Source: an uncultured Eggerthellaceae bacterium
GTDB taxonomy: Bacteria > Actinomycetota > Coriobacteriia > Coriobacteriales > Eggerthellaceae
Direction: 5' to 3'
Length of the DNA stretch: 9,912 bases
NCBI GenBank assembly: GCA_934630485.1
Contig: CAKTWD010000060.1
Coordinates: forward strand, 1 to 9,912
Under the pieces are notes generated by a model, which was given only the letters and a program-made list of their open reading frames with translations, did not search any database and was not told the DNA's origin. The stretch's first letter is position 1. Each line of letters begins with the position of its first letter. Below are positions 6,583-9,912 of this stretch, piece by piece. The position numbers and the translations under genes are program-made.

Positions 6583-7539
6583 TTATATCACGATGATCTT
6601 GGATGGGTCAGTGGAATCGTTGAGATAATCGCTCATAGGTGTCGCAATGATGGCGGGGTCTTCGTACGTCGAGTAGTAGTACGTCTGCGTACGCGCGGAA
6701 TAACAGCCGGTGTACAGGGTGAGCTCGAACGTTCCGTCGGGCATTTGCGAGCTGCCGTCGATCATGGCGACTGCCGAAAGGGTATGGAACGCGCGCGAGA
6801 CGTTTTCGGCCTCTGTGTCCTTCTGCGGGTAGTTGACGTTGGTGAACGCCTCTTTCACGAAGCGCGAGGTGGTGTATGAGTCGCCCGGGATGCCGCGAGC
6901 ACCTGACCCTGCGCCGAACGGCACAAGCTCCATCTTTCCCCAGACGGGGTTTTCGGGCATGGTATTCGTGGCGGTGATGTAGGTGCGCAGGTTGGTAAGG
7001 TGCCAGGGGAATTCGGGCTGGTTGGTAAGCACGTCGACAGGGTCGTCGTACACGTGAAGGCCGTCGGAGGTCTGCTCGACGACGATGCTGCGCTTTCCGT
7101 CGCCGATGATCCAGTGGAGCAGCGCGACGGCGCCACCGGGCTGGAACGGAGAGCCGTTGATCACGACTTTTTTAAGAGCCTCTTCTACCGCATCGACCGA
7201 GTCGAACGTTGCGACAACCCAAAGCGGGAACTCGTAGGCGGTGACGTTGTCTTTGCCCTCGACCGGCTCTTCGGGGAACGAGGCGAAGCCCGGGAAGTTC
7301 AGGCCGGCCACGGCAAGGCCCGCGTCGTTTCCGCAGTCGAAGTACATGGGGAAGTTGCCGGCGGCAACAGCCATGCCGATGATGTTGTGCTGGGATTTTG
7401 CGGGCTCGATGAATCGATAGGGAATATCGAAGCCCTTCGGGGTGATGACCACGCGCTCACCGTAACGGGTGTTCCAGTCGAGATTGCGCGCGAAGTACAG
7501 GTTGCCTTCTGGGTCGTTGAATCGGATTCCGGTGCACAT
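6583..7539 (-). CDS. bsh: Choloylglycine hydrolase / bile salt hydrolase (Ntn hydrolase)
   Basis: A 318-residue cytoplasmic enzyme of the cholylglycine hydrolase family. Such enzymes cleave the amide bond of glycine- or taurine-conjugated bile salts; close relatives act on penicillin V. The sequence begins MCTG, so removal of Met1 exposes catalytic Cys2 as the N-terminal nucleophile. Other family active-site positions are present: R18 and D21 (ARNLDW), N81 (AGLNFP), N173 (LTNQPEFPWH) and R226 (TSRFVK). Length is normal and there is no signal peptide. The loop at 209-211 is Gly-Ala-Gly. AAAGGAG (7545-7551) lies 5 nt before the ATG. The gene follows a BASS-family transporter, separated by a terminator, and leads a PNPOx-like gene. 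BSH is favoured over penicillin acylase by the family motifs and the transporter next door, but substrate preference is inferred. Confidence 0.9.
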   Translation of the reverse strand: MCTGIRFNDPEGNLYFARNLDWNTRYGERVVITPKGFDIPYRFIEPAKSQHNIIGMAVAAGNFPMYFDCGNDAGLAVAGLNFPGFASFPEEPVEGKDNVTAYEFPLWVVATFDSVDAVEEALKKVVINGSPFQPGGAVALLHWIIGDGKRSIVVEQTSDGLHVYDDPVDVLTNQPEFPWHLTNLRTYITATNTMPENPVWGKMELVPFGAGSGARGIPGDSYTTSRFVKEAFTNVNYPQKDTEAENVSRAFHTLSAVAMIDGSSQMPDGTFELTLYTGCYSARTQTYYYSTYEDPAIIATPMSDYLNDSTDPSKIIVI

Positions 7540-7574
7540 ACTTGCTCCTTTGGTTTGGAAGATTCAATGAGCTG

Positions 7575-7604
7575 ATGCTAGCACTGCGTACGCTTACTCG
7601 ACAA
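7575..7604 (-). promoter_or_regulatory. Candidate promoter for bsh
   Basis: On the minus strand TTGTCG (7599-7604) and TAGCAT (7575-7580) are separated by 18 bp, each matching 4 of 6 bases of the sigma-70-type consensus. The -35 box overlaps the T-run of the upstream terminator. A start about 7 nt downstream would give a leader of roughly 30 nt with a good ribosome site. A separate promoter is expected here because the upstream gene ends in a terminator. Confidence 0.4.
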
Positions 7605-7646
7605 AAACGTAACGCCAGCGTGAACTGCTGCTCGCGCTGGCGTTAC
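7603..7646 (-). terminator. Intrinsic terminator downstream of the BASS transporter
   Basis: A perfect 12-bp stem, GTAACGCCAGCG (7609-7620) with CGCTGGCGTTAC (7635-7646), has a 14-nt loop. On the minus strand it is followed by a GTTTTTG run (T-run at 7603-7607), a good rho-independent signal for transcripts arriving from the transporter gene. On the plus strand only a poor T-rich tail follows. The gap 7540-7774 also holds the bsh promoter candidate and a CA-rich transcript segment. Confidence 0.88.
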
Positions 7647-7777
7647 TGATTTCGTTTAAGGGTTTGCGTTCGTCGGGCTTTTGTTGGGTGTGCGTTGGGT
7701 TTCGGTTTGATCGCGGCTGGCTTTTCGCTTGAAAGCGTCAGATCCAGTAAGAATCGATTAAATAGGCGCTGGCGTTA
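7634..7777. repeat. 12-bp direct repeat linking the BASS stop codon and the terminator stem
   Basis: GCGCTGGCGTTA occurs at 7634-7645 (one terminator arm) and again at 7766-7777, where it contains the transporter stop codon. On the minus-strand transcript either copy could pair with the distal terminator arm (7609-7619). Confidence 0.6.
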
Positions 7778-8755
7778 TGCGCGCACGCCCTCTGCTGCGC
7801 GGCTTTCGTCTTTCTTGCTCTCAGCCGTGCGAGCAAGGATGTTCGCGTACACCGCACCCGAGATGTTGTGCCAGACGCTGAACACGGTGCCGGGAACGGC
7901 CGCCATGGGCATAGCGGCGAAGTGCATGGTGGCAAGCGAAGTGGCCAGGCCGGAATTCTGCATGCCAACCTCGATGGAGAGCGTGCGCATTTGCTCTTTG
8001 GTCAGGCCAAGCAGGCGACCGGCCAGGTAGCCCAGGGCATAACCGCACACGTTGTGGAGCATGACGACGGCAATGACAAGCAAGCCGGTGCTCATGAGCT
8101 TTGCTGCATTAGCGGAAACGACAGCCATGATGATCAGGCAGATAGCGATAACGGAGATAGGCGGCAGGGCCTTTCCGAACGCTTCGGCGAACTTGCTGAA
8201 GAAGTAGTTGATCACAAAGCCAAGGGCGATGGGCACGAGGACCACCTGCACGATGGAAACAAGCATGCTAACGTAGCTGACGTCGACGGTTTGGCCGGCA
8301 AGCAGAAGCACCAATGCAGGGGTGACGAACGGGGCCATGATGGTGGTGCATGCGGTCATGCCAACCGACAGGGCGACGTCGCCCTTCGCAAGATAGGTCA
8401 TGACATTGGAGCTGGTGCCGCCCGGGCAAGCGCCGACCAAGATGACGCCAACGGCAAGCTCGGTGGGGAGCTGGAACAGCGTCACCAAAAGGAATGCCAA
8501 AGCGGGCATGATGATGAATTGTGAGAGGATGCCGCAGATGACGGCCTTGGGCTTCGTGAAAACAACCTTGAAGTCGCTGAGCTTGAGCGTCATGCCCATG
8601 CCGAACATGACGATGCCGAGAAGCGTGTTGACCCAGGAAGTGGGGATGGCGGCATGAATGGGTTGCGGAAAGATCAAGGCGATAATCGCAACGAGTAGCG
8701 CGATGATTGCCATGTACTTTCCTGCGAAGCCGCTAACTTTTTCGAGTGTTCTCAT
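7775..8755 (-). CDS. BASS-family sodium symporter (bile acid:Na+ symporter-like)
   Basis: A 326-residue inner-membrane carrier of the bile acid:sodium symporter (BASS) family, with about ten hydrophobic helices. Family motifs are intact: GMGMTL (52-57), GACPGGTSSNVMTYLAKGDVALS (108-130) and IEVGMQNSGLA (261-271). Residues equivalent to the sodium sites described for the Neisseria homologue ASBT appear with a constant offset of two: Q79, S116, N117, S130, T134, E262 and Q266. Coupling to Na+ is therefore likely. Bacterial BASS proteins carry bile acids, but some carry pantoate-type or other small organic anions, so the substrate is not fixed by sequence. The bile salt hydrolase next door favours bile acids. 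Translation starts at ATG 8755 with AGGAGG (8763-8768) and a 7-nt spacer. The C-terminal tail is polar. It has a candidate promoter and a terminator-like leader hairpin upstream, and its own terminator downstream. Confidence 0.92.
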   Translation of the reverse strand: MRTLEKVSGFAGKYMAIIALLVAIIALIFPQPIHAAIPTSWVNTLLGIVMFGMGMTLKLSDFKVVFTKPKAVICGILSQFIIMPALAFLLVTLFQLPTELAVGVILVGACPGGTSSNVMTYLAKGDVALSVGMTACTTIMAPFVTPALVLLLAGQTVDVSYVSMLVSIVQVVLVPIALGFVINYFFSKFAEAFGKALPPISVIAICLIIMAVVSANAAKLMSTGLLVIAVVMLHNVCGYALGYLAGRLLGLTKEQMRTLSIEVGMQNSGLATSLATMHFAAMPMAAVPGTVFSVWHNISGAVYANILARTAESKKDESRAAEGVRA

Positions 8756-8768
8756 TTTCCTACCTCCT

Positions 8769-8806
8769 AAAAAAGAAATGAGCCGTAGCTTTGTCGCTCA
8801 CGGCTC
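8769..8806 (-). terminator. Terminator-like hairpin in the BASS leader (possible attenuator)
   Basis: The stem GAGCCGT (8780-8786) with ACGGCTC (8800-8806) extends inward by AGC/GCT past one bulged C to about 10 bp with a 6-nt loop. On the minus strand ATTTCTTTTTT (8779-8769) follows directly, then the BASS ribosome site begins at once. It may end transcripts of the upstream 3H regulator, attenuate the BASS transcript, or both. No promoter fits between it and the ribosome site. Confidence 0.75.
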
Positions 8807-8819
8807 GAAAACGATTCGG

Positions 8820-8848
8820 AGTATAGGACTCTGAAATAAAGTTGTTAA
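8820..8848 (-). promoter_or_regulatory. Near-consensus promoter for the BASS transporter
   Basis: On the minus strand TTAACA (8843-8848) and TATACT (8820-8825) each match 5 of 6 consensus bases and are separated by exactly 17 bp. The predicted start is near 8813, giving a leader of about 58 nt that contains the terminator-like hairpin. The -35 box lies inside an 11-bp inverted repeat (AGTT-3-AACT, 8840-8850) that could be an operator. Confidence 0.7.
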
Positions 8849-8870
8849 CTAGAAACTAAATCACTTTGCC

Positions 8871-9407
8871 TTAACTGCATATTTCCTTCTCATAATCTGT
8901 AAGCGGCGCAAGAAACCCCAGATCAGACAATGATATTTCAATCTCGTTAAGTATCTCATTCGAGTCTGCGCTGACGTGATGGAAGTGGTAACCATCAGTC
9001 AAAGCAGACAAGGGCTGAGATACTCCCTTGTCCAGATCTTCGATGAACCGACTGACATCACGGCGGCTTTTGACATCAAGCGGGGCGCTGATGAAACCGT
9101 AGGTGCGGTGGTTTACTGCGACGTCGATGACGCATCCGCCCAAGTCGACGATGGCGTCCATTTCGGTGCGCATCTGGTCGGCATTGTGCTTCACCTTGAA
9201 CATGCGGATAACTTGAGCTTTGCCGCCCATGATGTACCCGCGATTGGTGGAAGCGATGGGGTGCCCCGCGCTGCGCAGAAGCGCGATATCTTGCACGATT
9301 ACCTGGCGGCTGACGTTCAGCTCGTGCCCAAGCGTGTGCCCGGGCACAGGTTCGTCAGAGCTCTTCAGAATGCTGGTTATTTTCTTCCTACGTTCTTCGC
9401 CGTTCAT
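8871..9407 (-). CDS. niaR: 3H-domain transcriptional repressor, NiaR/YrxA type
   Basis: A 178-residue cytoplasmic DNA-binding regulator. The N-terminal winged helix-turn-helix (about 4-60) includes LNVSRQVIVQDIALLRSAG and a wing ending NRGYIMGG. The C-terminal 3H domain (about 66-172) has the histidines that name it. H74 and E82 (spacing of eight) with H141 and H143 in DGYHFHHV match the metal ligands described for the Thermotoga homologue; H100 is the middle conserved histidine. Characterised NiaR proteins bind nicotinate and repress NAD-precursor synthesis or niacin uptake genes. Here the neighbours are a PTS_EIIC_2 permease upstream (42-bp gap) and a BASS symporter downstream, so the ligand may be niacin or another carboxylate. 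The ribosome site is weak, consistent with cotranslation behind the permease gene. The family is secure; the regulon is inferred. Confidence 0.85.
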   Translation of the reverse strand: MNGEERRKKITSILKSSDEPVPGHTLGHELNVSRQVIVQDIALLRSAGHPIASTNRGYIMGGKAQVIRMFKVKHNADQMRTEMDAIVDLGGCVIDVAVNHRTYGFISAPLDVKSRRDVSRFIEDLDKGVSQPLSALTDGYHFHHVSADSNEILNEIEISLSDLGFLAPLTDYEKEICS

Positions 9408-9449
9408 TGTTTCCCGCTTTCGGTTGCGTTCGATCGGGCGCTGAACCGA

Positions 9450-9912
9450 TTAAGCCTCGGAGTTGGCGCGGGCGATGTCGTCTGCGCTCTCAAGCTTGAG
9501 GTCGCCTTCTTTGATCCATCCCATTTTACGCAACAGGTTGCCGAAAACGATGGAAAGAATAGCAGGAAGCACGATGCAGATCAGAAGCATGCCAAGCCAG
9601 TCAAAGGCGGTGATGGCGGGCATGATGCCTGCTTCGATGTTGGCAAGCCAACCGGTGTACATGCCAATGGGGCCGACCAGGCCGCAGGTGCCCATGCCGC
9701 TGGAGATCGCGGCTCCGTCCATGGTCATGCCGAAGATGCAAGTTGCAATGGGGCCGGTGATGGCGGAAGCAAGCGTGGGCGGAATCCAGATGCGCGGGTT
9801 GCGCACGATGTTGCCCATCTGAAGCATGGAGGTGCCAAGACCCTGGCTGATCAGGCCGCCAACGCCGTTCTCCTTGAAGCTCATTGCGGCGAAGCCGACC
9901 ATTTGCGCGCAG
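9450..9912 (-). CDS. PTS_EIIC_2-family membrane permease, C-terminal part (5' end outside window)
   Basis: The C-terminal 150-odd residues of a PTS EIIC-like membrane protein (PTS_EIIC_2 family). The frame stays open to the window edge, so the ATG at 9902 is internal and the true start lies beyond. Family-type glycine-rich segments are visible: KENGVGGLISQGLGTSML, NPRIWIPPTLASAITGP and SSGMGTCGLVGPIG. Further hydrophobic helices follow, then a short acidic cytoplasmic tail (DLKLESADDIARANSEA). No EIIA or EIIB domain is fused or encoded in the visible neighbourhood, so this may work as a stand-alone carrier rather than a phosphorylating sugar PTS. It lies 42 bp upstream of the 3H regulator, and a bulged inverted repeat (TCGGTT/AACCGA, 9420-9449) occupies that gap. 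Substrate unknown; a niacin-related role would be inference from the regulator only. Confidence 0.85.
   Translation of the reverse strand, partial: CAQMVGFAAMSFKENGVGGLISQGLGTSMLQMGNIVRNPRIWIPPTLASAITGPIATCIFGMTMDGAAISSGMGTCGLVGPIGMYTGWLANIEAGIMPAITAFDWLGMLLICIVLPAILSIVFGNLLRKMGWIKEGDLKLESADDIARANSEA

Noticed and set aside
7645..7774. Possible small gene or RNA between the transporter and the hydrolase
   Set aside because: Short minus-strand frames exist but lack start codons with ribosome sites, and the region is explained better as a 3' untranslated segment.
7868..8524. 218-codon plus-strand open frame inside the BASS gene
   Set aside because: His/Gly/Asp-rich antisense shadow of a well-supported membrane transporter; no start signal.

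Overview
The window looks like chromosomal DNA from an anaerobic gut actinobacterium, most likely an Eggerthellaceae/Coriobacteriia member. This is an inference from four things: moderately high GC with G/C-ending codons, strong AGGAGG-type ribosome sites, LuxR-type response regulators paired with membrane kinases, and a bile-salt hydrolase beside a bile-acid-family transporter. Every gene after the first two lies on the minus strand. I see no tRNA, rRNA, CRISPR array, insertion sequence or phage gene. No gene-free stretch exceeds about 235 bp.

Layout, left to right. (1) 1-1046, plus strand: the 3' part of a PiT-family inorganic phosphate transporter, followed 12 bp later by a small two-helix membrane protein. 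A hairpin closes this pair at 1086-1128. (2) 1184-1918, minus: a two-zinc-ribbon DUF4428-type protein interrupted by one in-frame TAA (codon 139), with clearly conserved coding sequence on both sides of the stop. (3) 2040-5960, minus: a three-gene signalling operon, transcribed as a polytopic 7TM kinase-like protein with a degenerate catalytic half, then a canonical HPK7-like histidine kinase (ATGA overlap), then a NarL/LuxR response regulator. (4) 6061-8755, minus: a BASS-family sodium symporter with its own terminator, then a bile salt hydrolase (own candidate promoter), then a PNPOx-fold flavin-binding protein, ending at a strong intrinsic terminator. (5) 8871-9912, minus: a 3H-domain NiaR-type regulator downstream of the C-terminal part of a PTS_EIIC_2 permease that runs off the window.

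The genes suggest a host-associated organism that imports phosphate, senses an unknown membrane or extracellular cue through a paired active/degenerate kinase, and deconjugates bile salts. The most unusual points are: the active-plus-degenerate kinase pair; the BSH/BASS neighbourhood; a near-consensus promoter whose transcript must cross a terminator-like hairpin abutting the BASS ribosome site; and an apparently recent nonsense mutation in the DUF4428 gene.
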